Source: Methanobacteriota archaeon (GTDB taxonomy: Archaea; Thermoplasmatota; Poseidoniia; Poseidoniales; Poseidoniaceae). Taken from it: DNA of 54,599 bases. The DNA lies in NCBI GenBank assembly GCA_002719395.1, contig PBHM01000021.1, positions 56,066 through 110,664 on the forward strand, given 5' to 3'. Below, piece after piece: positions 34,910 to 44,958 of the stretch (positions are counted from its first letter, which is position 1; every line of letters begins with the position of its first letter). The translations under genes and the position numbers were made by a program. The notes beneath the pieces were generated by a model. The model searched no databases and had not been told where the DNA came from. It saw only the letters and a list, made by a program, of their open reading frames with translations.

Positions 34910-37900
34910 ATGAAAGCCTCAGTGAGAACGTTATCGATAGTCCTCGTATCGATTTTTGTGGTTAGTATCCTTTCGGGTTACTTCTCTAGTACACTCAATC
35001 CTAACGTTGAGGAATTGAGTGATGAACCTACTAAAGCACAATCGCATGGCACTCATGCTACAAGCCCCGGACACGTTGTATTTGGACAATACATTTCTTC
35101 CGATAATTGTGGCCATTGCTCTAAAACTGGTGGTGGTTCGGCAGCTCATCACTCTATCAAGGAAACATTCCCAGATGAATATGTCTACGTCACATACATG
35201 TCTGCCAGTTATGGTGATACTGACACCGCAAGGGCTGGCAAGGTAGGTCCCTACAATTGGGTTTGGAGTACCTCCGGCGCACCAGATGCCTACTTCGGTG
35301 ATCGTTCTGACAAAAATCAAGGAGGTGCAAATAATCAATACACGACCTACGACAACTTATTTTCAAGCGGAGGTGGTATGCACTCCACCGTCAATGATTA
35401 CGGAATGGAAGCTGCAATTTATCAAAATGGTAATTCATACGACGTATCAATTTCTTACGTCTATACAGGTACAGGTACGCCCGCAGGTAACATGAAACTC
35501 TATGCGGCACTCGTTGACAAGGATTGTACTGGGTATTCCTACAGTTCCGGTATACCCCACGGTTACAATTGCTGGATGGCTTGGCTCACCGCAGGAAATA
35601 CCTACAAATCCAAGAGTGCAGGTACAGGAAATGCTTTCCATAGCGTCACTGTTTCGAGCACCGAAGAAAGCCAATCATGGTCGGGAATACCTACTTCAGT
35701 AGTTCCAGGTGGATTGGATAAAGCCATAGTAGTCGCTGTACTCATGAGTGGTAATACCGTATCGGTCGGGGGCTCAAGTCCCCACGTATACCACGCAACT
35801 GATTCAACTATGCTACCACTCGTCGATGTTGGAATCGAATCAGTTGAAGTCAATAATCCAAGTTCGACCAATTCAGGATATGTTCCTGGAGATTCAGTCG
35901 AAGTGGAAGCAACAATCCGAAATAACGGGGTTGAGGCTTATTCAGACGGTGGGAAAATAGAATTCTTTTACGTTGATGGGAGTACAGAGGTTAAATTTGG
36001 AGATACTGTGTTGCTAAACAATCTTCCAGCCACGGGATCAACGCAAGTAGTCTCTGCAACTTTGGATACCAGTAATTTACCAATTACTTCTTGGACAAAT
36101 ACACTTAGGGTCAAAGTCTCAGATCTAGTTGCGGACAAGATTAGATCAAATGATATTGAATCAAAATACATCTTTGTGGACCTCCCTCCACAATCAAGAA
36201 CACCTCAGGTTATGAGCAATCCAGATATTGAAAGAGGCGATTACTTCTATGTCTCGGCTACTTCTCAATATACGGATGGTTTGGATGTTAATCTATCAAC
36301 TATCAACTTCAATGTCGAAATTTCCGCTGCAGGAGTAGATTCGTGGGATTCTTCTATTGTCTCAGGTGGAGAGAGTGTAAAATACCCCGATGCGCCTAAT
36401 GAGTACAGAGAATTTGTGGTTGAACCAACAATGGATATGGCGAGTGGATCCTATGACATCAGATCGCAAGCCGTTGACTCAAGAGGCCAAACAAGCGATT
36501 GGGTTGTAAATGAAAATGCCTTTTCTTTGATGAATTCACTTCCTCAAATCTCTCAGGATCCAATTACTGTGAAGGTGGATACAACCGAGAGGGTGTCCAT
36601 GAAAAATCACATCACAGATGCAGAATCTCCCGGAGATATATCTGGATTAGAAATCACGAGTATGCACGCAGCTTTCGTGGCATGGTATCCTGAAACTGAA
36701 GAAATTGAAGTTCATTTTGATGAAATCCAATACATCGACACTGAACCAACAACCACTCCTGTGGAAATCGAAGTATTCGATGGTACCGATACCTCTTACA
36801 ATTCTCTGATTTTCAATGTCATTGAGAATGGTCAACCTCGGTGGGAAACCATCAACAGGCAATATGTCGAAGAAGGAAGTAATGGTTTCATCGAACTCGA
36901 AAATCACGTTACAGATACCTTCGACGATGGATCTCCTGCACCGACATCATTACTCATGTTTGAGTTGATGGAAATCACGCCAAACGGTATATTCACCGCA
37001 AGTATCGATGAAACAACGCTTCTGTTTGAAACCGTGGACGACGATGTTAACGGCATGGTCACCCTTACAGTACGCTGTTCTGATGGAGTTCAATATTCAG
37101 ACCAAGAGATATCCGTTGAAGTATCGCCGATCAATGATGCTCCTCGAATCGATTTGTCTGGTCTTGAAAACCTTGAATTGCAAGCAGGCGTGGAAGAAGT
37201 AATACACTTTGAAAGCAGAATTTCCGATGTCGATGGTGACGTTTCCGAGTCGTTCGTTAGAGTAACCGCAGAGGATGATCGGTACGTTATTTACAGTATG
37301 CTGGACAACACCCTCACGCTCAAATGGGACGACGATGGTCAGAAGAAGGTCACAATGACAATTGAAGACCGCTACGATGTCAATACCTATGAATTCGTAG
37401 TTAATGTGGTTGATCATAAGGATCTCACAGTATCAGAATCCAGCGATACTATGGTTCAAGTCACAGTTGGTGATGTGATGGTTGGTGATGAATTTGAGGC
37501 CTCGGTGAACATCATTGATGATTCCTCAACCATGTTATCTATGACTACTCAATGGCAGCTCTGTAATTCAGAATCTGGTATCTGTCGATTATTTGTGAAC
37601 TATGAGCACGATATTACCATGAAGCAAGATGGTTGGACAATTCAACCCTTCGTGAGTAATGAAACCATGGATATGGGACTAGATTCAACGTCAACTCTTT
37701 TGGAAATGGCTGATGAAGTCAAACTTTCGATGATTGTTACAAATGACGCAAATGGTTGGGAGTGGAAATGGGATGATGGCATGTCTTGGCTCATTACTAA
37801 AGAGCGAACAGATTATTCCTCTATGAATGATGCAGATTTCAAGAATGCTATTTCACAATTGGAAACACAGATTGCAGATTTGCAATCACAAATAGAGGCT

Positions 37901-38455
37901 TTAGAATCCTCAGGTGAAGATACATCCATTTTCACCACAGAAATGGCATCTGTTCAGTCTGAACTTGATAGAGCTTGTGCTACACGTTCTTGTGACAACA
38001 TCAATGACGCAGTTTCCGGTGCTGAATCTGAAGCATCTTCTAACTTGGGGATGATTCTTGCCATCATCTCAATCATTGTTATTCTGGGACTATTGATTGG
38101 TCTTTTCGTAACCAGAGGTGGTTCAAACCAGATGGTGAGCGGAGAGGTAGACTGGTCTCAGGCAGTCCCAAGTATGGATGTTCAAGCCAACTCCATGTAC
38201 GGCGGAACTGATGCACTATTCCAACAGTCCTATGCACCAATTACTCCGACACATCAGCAACAACCCATTGTACCGCAACAACAAGCCTATTCACAACAAG
38301 TCTACGCTCAACCGACTCAAGTAAGCGCACCAGCGCCAGTTGTGAATACCATGGCACCTCCAATTCCAGCCTCAGGTTTACCTCCTGGATGGACTATGGA
38401 GCAATGGACTCATTACGGCCATGCATACCTTCAACAAATGAACGGCAATCGTTGA
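34910..38455 (+). CDS. Surface protein with N-terminal thioredoxin-like CGHC domain and C-terminal anchor
   Basis: This exported protein is about 1181 aa long. ATG 34910 gives a signal-peptide-like start (VRTLSIVLVSIFVVSILSGYF); the frame also opens at TTG 34880. The first domain carries SSDNCGHCSKTGGGS with a redox-type C67-G-H-C70, followed by a thioredoxin-like beta strand (YVYVTYMSASYG) and a cis-Pro-like SGAPDAYFGD. This resembles Omp28-type extracytoplasmic thioredoxins. Next come CARDB and cadherin-like beta repeats (NDAPRIDLSGLENL and similar). A coiled coil follows at about 973-1027, where a Cys pair (CATRSC) sits, and then a membrane helix at about 1045-1069. The Gln/Pro-rich tail ends GLPPGWTMEQWTHYGHAYLQ. 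A thiol-disulfide or metal-handling role outside the cell is plausible. Confidence 0.9.
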   Translation: MKASVRTLSIVLVSIFVVSILSGYFSSTLNPNVEELSDEPTKAQSHGTHATSPGHVVFGQYISSDNCGHCSKTGGGSAAHHSIKETFPDEYVYVTYMSASYGDTDTARAGKVGPYNWVWSTSGAPDAYFGDRSDKNQGGANNQYTTYDNLFSSGGGMHSTVNDYGMEAAIYQNGNSYDVSISYVYTGTGTPAGNMKLYAALVDKDCTGYSYSSGIPHGYNCWMAWLTAGNTYKSKSAGTGNAFHSVTVSSTEESQSWSGIPTSVVPGGLDKAIVVAVLMSGNTVSVGGSSPHVYHATDSTMLPLVDVGIESVEVNNPSSTNSGYVPGDSVEVEATIRNNGVEAYSDGGKIEFFYVDGSTEVKFGDTVLLNNLPATGSTQVVSATLDTSNLPITSWTNTLRVKVSDLVADKIRSNDIESKYIFVDLPPQSRTPQVMSNPDIERGDYFYVSATSQYTDGLDVNLSTINFNVEISAAGVDSWDSSIVSGGESVKYPDAPNEYREFVVEPTMDMASGSYDIRSQAVDSRGQTSDWVVNENAFSLMNSLPQISQDPITVKVDTTERVSMKNHITDAESPGDISGLEITSMHAAFVAWYPETEEIEVHFDEIQYIDTEPTTTPVEIEVFDGTDTSYNSLIFNVIENGQPRWETINRQYVEEGSNGFIELENHVTDTFDDGSPAPTSLLMFELMEITPNGIFTASIDETTLLFETVDDDVNGMVTLTVRCSDGVQYSDQEISVEVSPINDAPRIDLSGLENLELQAGVEEVIHFESRISDVDGDVSESFVRVTAEDDRYVIYSMLDNTLTLKWDDDGQKKVTMTIEDRYDVNTYEFVVNVVDHKDLTVSESSDTMVQVTVGDVMVGDEFEASVNIIDDSSTMLSMTTQWQLCNSESGICRLFVNYEHDITMKQDGWTIQPFVSNETMDMGLDSTSTLLEMADEVKLSMIVTNDANGWEWKWDDGMSWLITKERTDYSSMNDADFKNAISQLETQIADLQSQIEALESSGEDTSIFTTEMASVQSELDRACATRSCDNINDAVSGAESEASSNLGMILAIISIIVILGLLIGLFVTRGGSNQMVSGEVDWSQAVPSMDVQANSMYGGTDALFQQSYAPITPTHQQQPIVPQQQAYSQQVYAQPTQVSAPAPVVNTMAPPIPASGLPPGWTMEQWTHYGHAYLQQMNGNR

Positions 38456-38484
38456 TGGTGAATTGCAAACGGTAATAGAGGACC

Positions 38485-38491
38485 CCGGAGG
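38485..38491 (+). promoter_or_regulatory. Ribosome binding site deciding the lonB start
   Basis: GGAGG lies about 12 nt before GTG 38503. It directly touches the upstream GTG at 38491, which is therefore unlikely to be the initiator. This supports the shorter lonB frame. Confidence 0.45.
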
Positions 38492-38502
38492 TGGAAGGTA
38501 AC

Positions 38503-40560
38503 GTGTCAAACGAAGATACTGTGACTGAACTGTCTTCTGAAGCGGAAGAAAACCCGCCAGAAGACACGGAAGAGGAAATGGTAACCGTTTGGCATACGGA
38601 TGCTTCAGCAACCGACGAAATAATTGATTCACCCGTCGATGAGTGGATTGAATCTGTTGGTTTTGAGACCACCGAAGAAGTTCCAATACCAGAGAGGCTT
38701 GTTGACCAAGTCATTGGTCAAAATGCAGCCTCAGCAGTGATCAGGAAAGCGGCTGAACAGCGCCGTCACATGATGATGATCGGAGACCCCGGTACTGGCA
38801 AATCAATGCTGGCGCGTTCTATGACTGAATTACTCCCGAGGGACACACTTGTTGATGTATTGTGTTACCCTAACGAAGAAGACGAGAACGAACCGCGAAT
38901 CAGGACGGTACCCGCAGGTCGAGGCGATCGCATTGTTAAAGCTCAAAAAGAAGCTATCAGGGTACAGAAAGAGAAAAGTCAGAAGATGTTACTTGTTGGT
39001 TTTGTTGCAATTGCCTTCCTGTTGGCCATTGCTGCACTCAGTTCAGGCGATATTCTCACGCTGCTTTTTGGGATGTTATTGCTGATGTTTGGTTACATGT
39101 TCCTTCGTTCAAGAATGGGTGGCGCTGATGAAGCAAGAATTCCAAAAGTTTTGGTTAAGCATGATACGGAGGAATTACCTCCGTTTGTTGATGCAACAGC
39201 AACTTTGTCTGGTGCTCTGCTTGGCGATGTTCGTCACGACCCATTTCAGAGTGGTGGGATGGAAACTCCTGCCCACGATAGGGTAGAACCTGGTGCCATT
39301 CATCGAGCACATGGTGGTGTCTTATTCATTGATGAAATTAATCTTCTACGATTAGAAGAGCAGCAGGCCCTTCTTACGGCCATGCAAGAGAGGCATTTTC
39401 CAATTTCAGGTCGCTCAGAAAGGAGTAGTGGAGCGCTCACGAAATCTGAACCCGTTCCATGTGATTTCATTTTGATTGCTGCAGGCAATCTCGATGCCAT
39501 CCAAGGCATGCACCCAGCATTAAGAAGCCGTATTCGTGGTTACGGATACGAGGTTTACGTGAATTCTTACATGCCTGATACCGCTTCAAATAGACGCCGT
39601 CTCATACGATTCATTGCCCAGGAGGTCAAAAGAGATCAAGGTACTAATCGACAAATTCCTCACTTTGACCGCTCAGCGGTCGCTTTGATTTTGAGAGAAG
39701 CCCAACGAAGGTCTGGACGTCGGGGCAAATTAAGCCTGCGACTAAGAGAGTTAGGTGGTTTAGTTAGAATCGCAGGAGATATGGCATGCGAAGACAACGC
39801 TGAATTGACTACCTCAAAGCATGTACTCCAAGCACGCTCAATCGCTAAGCCGCTTGAACAACAAGTTGCAGATCGAATGATTGAAAATCGTCAAGAGTAT
39901 TCTCTTGTCGTGAATTCCGGTCAGCGTTGTGGTCGCGTAAACGGTCTTGCTGTTCTCGGTGCTGATTCGGGTCTTTCAGACTTCAGTGGTATCATGTTAC
40001 CAGTAGAAGCCTTAGTGACTCCCTCTCTTGCGAGTGGTGGAAAAGTTTACGCAACTGGTGGTTTGTCAGACTTAGCCAAAGAGAGTGTTACCAATGTAAG
40101 TGCTGTGATTAAGAAATTAACCGGTAAAGATGTGAGTGATTATGATATTCACATACAATTTGTTAATACGCATGGTGTAGATGGAGATTCAGCTTCAATC
40201 ACGATTGCCACCGCAGTGATTTCCGCTATCGAAGATATTCCTATCCGCCAAGATTTGGCGATGACAGGTAGCTTATCTGTGCGAGGAGAAGTGCTTCCTA
40301 TTGGTGGAGTAACGGCCAAAATAGAAGCAGCAGCCAGCCTTGGTATCAAGAAAGTGGTAATACCTCGAGCCAATGGACCAGATGTTCTCCTCGACAAACA
40401 ATGGGAAGATAAGATCGAGGTAATCTGTGTGGATACACTTGACGAAGTTATGGAACATGCGATGGTTCGAAGCGAAGAAAAGAAGAGTCTCGTACAACGC
40501 TTGAGTGAAGTGATTGACCGTCTTGCTCCCGACGTTACACCATCGAGTCGAACAACTTGA
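38503..40560 (+). CDS. lonB: Archaeal membrane-bound Lon protease
   Basis: This 685-aa ATP-dependent protease is anchored in the cytoplasmic membrane and degrades damaged and regulatory proteins. Walker A is GDPGTGKS (94-101). Two membrane helices interrupt the AAA+ domain at about 162-202 ([17 protein letters not shown] and [17 protein letters not shown]), the signature of archaeal LonB. Walker B is LFIDEIN (about residue 274). The proteolytic dyad is Ser563 in DGDSAS and Lys606 in GGVTAKI, 43 residues apart as in E. coli Lon. The acidic N-terminal extension of about 60 aa is poorly conserved. The gene is followed closely by an MFS transporter gene. Confidence 0.97.
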   Translation: MSNEDTVTELSSEAEENPPEDTEEEMVTVWHTDASATDEIIDSPVDEWIESVGFETTEEVPIPERLVDQVIGQNAASAVIRKAAEQRRHMMMIGDPGTGKSMLARSMTELLPRDTLVDVLCYPNEEDENEPRIRTVPAGRGDRIVKAQKEAIRVQKEKSQKMLLVGFVAIAFLLAIAALSSGDILTLLFGMLLLMFGYMFLRSRMGGADEARIPKVLVKHDTEELPPFVDATATLSGALLGDVRHDPFQSGGMETPAHDRVEPGAIHRAHGGVLFIDEINLLRLEEQQALLTAMQERHFPISGRSERSSGALTKSEPVPCDFILIAAGNLDAIQGMHPALRSRIRGYGYEVYVNSYMPDTASNRRRLIRFIAQEVKRDQGTNRQIPHFDRSAVALILREAQRRSGRRGKLSLRLRELGGLVRIAGDMACEDNAELTTSKHVLQARSIAKPLEQQVADRMIENRQEYSLVVNSGQRCGRVNGLAVLGADSGLSDFSGIMLPVEALVTPSLASGGKVYATGGLSDLAKESVTNVSAVIKKLTGKDVSDYDIHIQFVNTHGVDGDSASITIATAVISAIEDIPIRQDLAMTGSLSVRGEVLPIGGVTAKIEAAASLGIKKVVIPRANGPDVLLDKQWEDKIEVICVDTLDEVMEHAMVRSEEKKSLVQRLSEVIDRLAPDVTPSSRTT

Positions 40561-40581
40561 TGCTACGTCGAGAGGATGGAA

Positions 40582-41898
40582 ATGACGAATCAGGAAGATG
40601 GAAACCCCCTAGTGGTACTTTTTCTTGTTGTCATGGTTGATATGATTGGTTTTGGCATCATTATCCCCTTTCTCACATTTTTCATCGATGATTTGGCATC
40701 AGCGAAAGGCATCATCGAAATTGGTTTTTGGGTAGCCATCATGATGGCGGGTTATTCCTTAGCACAATTTTTGTTTTCCCCCTTTTGGGGTATGCTGTCT
40801 GACCGGGTAGGACGTCGTCCAGTCATCATGATGGGTTTGGTTGGAAATACGGTATTTTTCACGGTTTTTGGTCTTTCATCCTCACTTTTTATGGCTTTTA
40901 TTGCACGATTTTTAGCTGGCGCAGCAAATGCAAACATCGCTGTTGCAAAAGCGTACATTGGGGATATTTCAGATCATTCAAATCTTGCTAAGCGTATGGG
41001 TTTGATTGGAGCAGCGTTTGGTCTAGGATTTACCATCGGTCCATTTATCGGGGGAGAGTTGTCCTCTCCCGCTGAGAAATGGTCGCTTTTTAAAGGAACC
41101 ATTTTTGATACGTTTCCGTATCTTTTGCCCTGCGTTGCTGCATCATTATTGTCATTAGTCTCTCTATTTCTTGCATTTAGTCGTCTTCCCGAATCATTGG
41201 AAAAGCAATCCAGAGTTTCAATAGAACATTCAGGAGTTTCGATGCTCAAAGAAATGTTTCAAGATTGTGTCAAAGTTTTACGATTACCTACTATTGGAAC
41301 CATGATTTTAGTTGGCTTATTGTTCACCTATGGCTTCACAATCATGCACGCGGTATTCATTCTATTTACTGAGATGGCTCCCTTAGAGGGGGGACTCGGT
41401 TTTTCTGAGGCTGAAAATGGACGCATTTTTGCTGTTATCGGATTAGGAGGAATCGTGGTTCAAGGTGGACTGATTGGCCCAATGACCAGAAAGTTTGGTT
41501 CACCTCGTCTGCTTGGTGCAGGAGTCTTAATCACAGGTCTTGGTTTAACGCTTATTCCTTATGTTCCATCTCAATCACCTTGGCTTCCAATGATTCTCGT
41601 CGTTATACTAATCGCATTCGGCAACGGTCTTTTCCAACCTTCTTATTCTTCGATATTAGCCGGATTAGCAAGATCTCAAAATCATGATTTAGGATTGGTC
41701 ATGGGGGCGCAGGAATCTCTTGGAGCCTTTGCGAGGATTCTTGGCCCCCTTACCGGGGGTCTGGTTTGGGACGCTACCTTTCGAAGTGAAGGATTGTTAT
41801 CAAAATCAACCGTATTTCATTTATGTGGCCTGATGATGATTATTGCATTCTCTCTATATCTACTGGTCAACACCAAGAGTGATTTAGAATCTGAATAG
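40582..41898 (+). CDS. Major facilitator superfamily transporter (TetA/drug-efflux-like)
   Basis: This 438-aa protein has twelve predicted helices. Family motif A is clear after helix 2 (GMLSDRVGRRPVIM), and DMIGFGIIIPFL in helix 1 with FLAGAANANIAVAKAYIGD in helix 4-5 places it near the TetA/MdtG efflux group. The family couples proton entry to substrate export. ATG 40582 has AGAGG at a good distance, whereas ATG 40576 touches it. It lies 21 bp after lonB and 35 bp before the AI-2E-family gene. The substrate is unknown; drug, sugar-phosphate or metabolite export are all possible. Confidence 0.92.
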   Translation: MTNQEDGNPLVVLFLVVMVDMIGFGIIIPFLTFFIDDLASAKGIIEIGFWVAIMMAGYSLAQFLFSPFWGMLSDRVGRRPVIMMGLVGNTVFFTVFGLSSSLFMAFIARFLAGAANANIAVAKAYIGDISDHSNLAKRMGLIGAAFGLGFTIGPFIGGELSSPAEKWSLFKGTIFDTFPYLLPCVAASLLSLVSLFLAFSRLPESLEKQSRVSIEHSGVSMLKEMFQDCVKVLRLPTIGTMILVGLLFTYGFTIMHAVFILFTEMAPLEGGLGFSEAENGRIFAVIGLGGIVVQGGLIGPMTRKFGSPRLLGAGVLITGLGLTLIPYVPSQSPWLPMILVVILIAFGNGLFQPSYSSILAGLARSQNHDLGLVMGAQESLGAFARILGPLTGGLVWDATFRSEGLLSKSTVFHLCGLMMIIAFSLYLLVNTKSDLESE

Positions 41899-41933
41899 GC
41901 GGTATCATTTTTAACAATCCGGCCTTAAGGTTA

Positions 41934-43397
41934 ATGATGGCCGAAGAAGATGACGATTTGGTTTCACTCATGACATATGGAGCATGGAACGCTCATACCT
42001 TCTCGAGAAGGCTTTCAATTTTAGCCAATGGTTTTCTTCTCGTGGCTTTACTGATTGTGGCAATGATTCAGTTGGAATCGGTGTTAAAACCGTTTTTTAT
42101 TGCACTAGGTATCTATTTTATACTGAAACCCGGTGCAGATATTCTTTCTTCCGGAAAATTTCCTGTTTTTCTCTCCTACATCACGATGTTATTATTATTC
42201 ACACTGGTTATCACCTCTACCTTTTTCTTCGCTTGGTTGCAAACGAATGCCCTCATTGACGACGACGTAAAAATGGAAAATTATAATCAGCAACTCAATG
42301 AAAGGTGGATGGACTTAAAGGAGTGGCCATTGATTGAATCTCTTTTTGATTCAGGCATGAATAATACTACTACTTCTGATAATTCGAATTCTTCATTGAG
42401 CGAGGATTTGTCTTCATTGGGCTTATTGCAAGAAGGAGAAGCCGTCACGGATCTTGCGGTTGGATTGCTAAGCGGTGTAGGTGCTATGTTTGCAACTTCA
42501 CTTACGGTATTTTTCTTTCTCGTATTTATCATTCTGGAAGCAAGTTTTCTTCGTGGTAGAATAGAGAGAGCATGGCCTGGCCAAGCTTTTGATACCATCA
42601 ATGTCGTTGGTGCTCAAATTGAAGAGAGCGTGAATACTTACATTATCGTGAAGACAGGGTGCGGTCTCGGTACAGCGTTCATTGCTGGTTCGATTATGTG
42701 GGCCTTTGGAATTGATTTGTGGTTCGTTTGGGCCATCCTTACATTTTTGTTGAATTATGTTCCTTATATCGGTTCACTCATCGCAACCATTCCACCAATC
42801 CTCTTTGGATTTGTCACATTAGGTACAGTGCCGTTGATTGTAATGACGGTATTGTTATTGGTAAATCAACAAGTTTGGGGGAATGTTATCGAAACGAAGT
42901 GGGCCGGTAGGGCACTGGATTTGTCTCCGGTTTTGTTGTTAATTGTGACCGCATTTAGTTTCTGGCTATGGGGGATTGTTGGGATGATTCTATCAGTACC
43001 TTTTATCGTAATCATCAAAATCGTATTAGAAAACATAGAAGCAACTCGCCCAATTGCAATATTACTCTCAGAAAGAGCTCCTACACTCGAAGAAGCTTGG
43101 GAGGAGGCTCTCAAAGATGGGAGACTTACTTTGGGAGAAAATCACAAGTTGAGAGAGTTACAAAAGCTTCTGGACGTCTCTGATGATGAAGTCGTATTCA
43201 TTGCAGGTCGAACCGCTGTGAACCTTATGATCAAGCGACGTAGGGCTTCAGCCCTTGAGATTGGTCTCGCCGTTGATATTTGTTTGGATGTCGAATTAAG
43301 AGCGGAGTTGGCTAGAGTTCTAACCCCGGGCAGACTAAACGATGAATCAAGGAAATTATTGAAACAGTTGGTTGCTCAACTTGATGAAGAAGAGTGA
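41934..43397 (+). CDS. AI-2E family transporter (PerM/TqsA-like) with C-terminal helical extension
   Basis: This 487-aa membrane protein of the PerM/TqsA superfamily shows the typical blocks: two pairs of N-terminal helices, a soluble loop (residues about 110-165), then SGVGAMFATSLTVFFFLVFIIL, the WAILTFLLNYVPYIGSLIA signature and GIVGMILSVPFIVIIKIVLE. Members are linked to autoinducer-2 export, Na+/H+ antiport or small-molecule flux, so no substrate can be named. About 110 residues after the last helix are soluble and helical, longer than in typical members. A two-ATG start at 41934/41937 is possible. Its stop abuts the convergent UPF0147 gene without a gap. Confidence 0.9.
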   Translation: MMAEEDDDLVSLMTYGAWNAHTFSRRLSILANGFLLVALLIVAMIQLESVLKPFFIALGIYFILKPGADILSSGKFPVFLSYITMLLLFTLVITSTFFFAWLQTNALIDDDVKMENYNQQLNERWMDLKEWPLIESLFDSGMNNTTTSDNSNSSLSEDLSSLGLLQEGEAVTDLAVGLLSGVGAMFATSLTVFFFLVFIILEASFLRGRIERAWPGQAFDTINVVGAQIEESVNTYIIVKTGCGLGTAFIAGSIMWAFGIDLWFVWAILTFLLNYVPYIGSLIATIPPILFGFVTLGTVPLIVMTVLLLVNQQVWGNVIETKWAGRALDLSPVLLLIVTAFSFWLWGIVGMILSVPFIVIIKIVLENIEATRPIAILLSERAPTLEEAWEEALKDGRLTLGENHKLRELQKLLDVSDDEVVFIAGRTAVNLMIKRRRASALEIGLAVDICLDVELRAELARVLTPGRLNDESRKLLKQLVAQLDEEE

Positions 43398-43664
43398 TTA
43401 AATCTCTGTGAGCATTTTCTCTAACTCAGTGTTTATCATCAGAATTAAGGTTCCAAATTCTGGAGGTATGTTTGGATCTTCGTAAAGTTCTTCCAACTTA
43501 TTTTGTGTCATAGCAATTCGAACATCAAGGTCCCTTGATTTGTTGAGGAGCCATTGCTCAGTGGCTTCTTTTGATGCCCTACGAATATTCTTTGGGACTT
43601 TCGGGTCATCAATTTGTCCGATGACGGATGCAATCTGCGTTAGTCTTGTTTCGAAATCGCTCAT
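43398..43664 (-). CDS. UPF0147 family protein
   Basis: This 88-aa archaea-specific helical protein of unknown function starts at ATG 43664, giving MSDFETRLTQIASVIGQI. The longer frame to 43691 has no support. The family signature PKNIRRASKEA and the acidic/hydrophobic C-terminal helix (LEELYEDPNIPPEFGTLIL) are present. The gene is widespread in Euryarchaeota, often beside informational genes. It is divergent from the prepilin peptidase gene. Confidence 0.9.
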   Translation of the reverse strand: MSDFETRLTQIASVIGQIDDPKVPKNIRRASKEATEQWLLNKSRDLDVRIAMTQNKLEELYEDPNIPPEFGTLILMINTELEKMLTEI

Positions 43665-43710
43665 GGTTACCACTCCTAAACATGTGCCCAAACCTCTCCA
43701 GTAAGGCCGG

Positions 43711-43719
43711 ATTTAATAT
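43711..43719 (+). promoter_or_regulatory. Putative TATA element of the prepilin peptidase gene
   Basis: ATTTAATAT, preceded by a purine-containing AAGGCCGG stretch, is centred about 27 nt before ATG 43742. This spacing supports 43742 as the start of a leaderless transcript, against the longer frame from 43628 that overlaps UPF0147. Confidence 0.4.
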
Positions 43720-43741
43720 GATTGTTGCCATCCACCCAATC

Positions 43742-44725
43742 ATGGATGGGATGGACTACATTTCCACCTCTCGTGTTTTGAGCCTGCTTGTTGGACTTTT
43801 TTGGGCTGCATATCTTGACTTGAAGTCAAGACGTGTCCCGAACGCTTTTTGGATTACATGGGCGAGTCCTGCTATATTTTTATGGACGCTTGAATTGTTG
43901 ATTTTAGAAACCCCCTGGTATATTTTTGCCACTGCAGCAGGAGTTGTCGCATATGCTTCAATGTCAGTATTAGGAACACCATCATTCCAAGATATAATGA
44001 AAAAATCATATGTTGATATCGTTGTTACGATTTGGTATATCTTTGCATTGTTTGGTATTCTCGTTGGTCTCTATCACCATGGTAATGTGAATTTCTTAGA
44101 TTTAGTGAACGGGAGTGCCGATGAAATGTCATCCATTTGGTGGTCAACAATACTCGCAGCGATTCCTATTTTGATTTTTGATTTAGCATGGCGACTTCGA
44201 TTGATCCACGGAGGTGCCGACGCTAAAGCCCTCATGTGGATTGCCATTCTTATCCCAAGTTGGAATGTGGTGAATGTTGTATACCCCGAAAATATGGATA
44301 ATGCTATCATCGTTCTTCCACCTTCAATTTCTTTACTCATTTGGGGTGGTTTCATATTTTTACTCCTACCGTTTGTGATGGTAATCAAAAACTTAGCGAC
44401 ATATGGAATGGGTCCGCTCCGGTTGATATGGCATGCTGAAAGAATGCCTCTTTCTGAAGTCAAACAAAAGCACGTCTGGTTACTTTCAGAAATGATGGCG
44501 ATGCCATCTGGTGATTATGGAGTGCATCATCGAACAAGGGCACCTAGACGAACACCTACTGCAGAAGAATTAGATGCTCAAATCGATGCTCTCAAAGAAG
44601 CGAATATCGAGATGGTATGGGTAACTCGAAAATACCCATTATTGGTATTTTTAATACCTGCATTGTTACCTTGGTATCTACTTGGAGGTCCAATGGCGTG
44701 GTTCATGCCACTTATTGGTCTCTGA
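43742..44725 (+). CDS. Archaeal type IV prepilin peptidase (FlaK/PibD/EppA-like, A24 family)
   Basis: This 327-aa membrane aspartic protease cleaves class III signal peptides of archaellins and pilins. The two catalytic aspartates are visible at Asp26 (AAYLDLKSRRVPN) and Asp160 (IHGGADAKAL, the GxGD-type motif in a GGAD form). Several helices surround them (AIFLWTLELLIL, YIFATAAGVVAYA, SLLIWGGFIFLLLPFVMVI). A cytoplasmic segment of about 75 aa precedes the last helix pair. Start 43742 is chosen for the promoter spacing; ATG 43751 and 43718 remain possible. No pilin or archaellum gene is in the window, so its substrates lie elsewhere. Confidence 0.88.
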   Translation: MDGMDYISTSRVLSLLVGLFWAAYLDLKSRRVPNAFWITWASPAIFLWTLELLILETPWYIFATAAGVVAYASMSVLGTPSFQDIMKKSYVDIVVTIWYIFALFGILVGLYHHGNVNFLDLVNGSADEMSSIWWSTILAAIPILIFDLAWRLRLIHGGADAKALMWIAILIPSWNVVNVVYPENMDNAIIVLPPSISLLIWGGFIFLLLPFVMVIKNLATYGMGPLRLIWHAERMPLSEVKQKHVWLLSEMMAMPSGDYGVHHRTRAPRRTPTAEELDAQIDALKEANIEMVWVTRKYPLLVFLIPALLPWYLLGGPMAWFMPLIGL

Positions 44726-44909
44726 GATCAGTTACCCTTTCGCTCAACGTTCTTTGGACGAAGTCCCTTGTAACTGCATTTCCTGCAAGATGCGGCTCTC
44801 CAAGCATTTCTCGCATTGCAACGCATGCATATCTTGCGTCGTAGCATGCGATTCTCTGCTTCAGGGAATCTCGCCATACCGCCGGCTGACACTGCCCATA
44901 TTTAATCAC
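44712..44909 (-). CDS. Possible small protein (65 aa)
   Basis: A minus-strand frame starting at GTG 44909 is preceded by GGAG at a proper distance and overlaps the 3' end of the prepilin peptidase gene by 14 bp. The product is basic and helical ([20 protein letters not shown]), with three Cys and no recognised domain. It occupies most of the gap of about 230 bp between the two plus-strand genes. The ribosome binding site and sensible composition favour a real gene, but conservation cannot be tested here. Confidence 0.42.
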   Translation of the reverse strand: MIKYGQCQPAVWRDSLKQRIACYDARYACVAMREMLGEPHLAGNAVTRDFVQRTLSERVTDLRDQ

Positions 44910-44958
44910 AACTACTCCAAATAGTCTGTTTGAAATCCTATGTCGTTTTGGGAGATAT

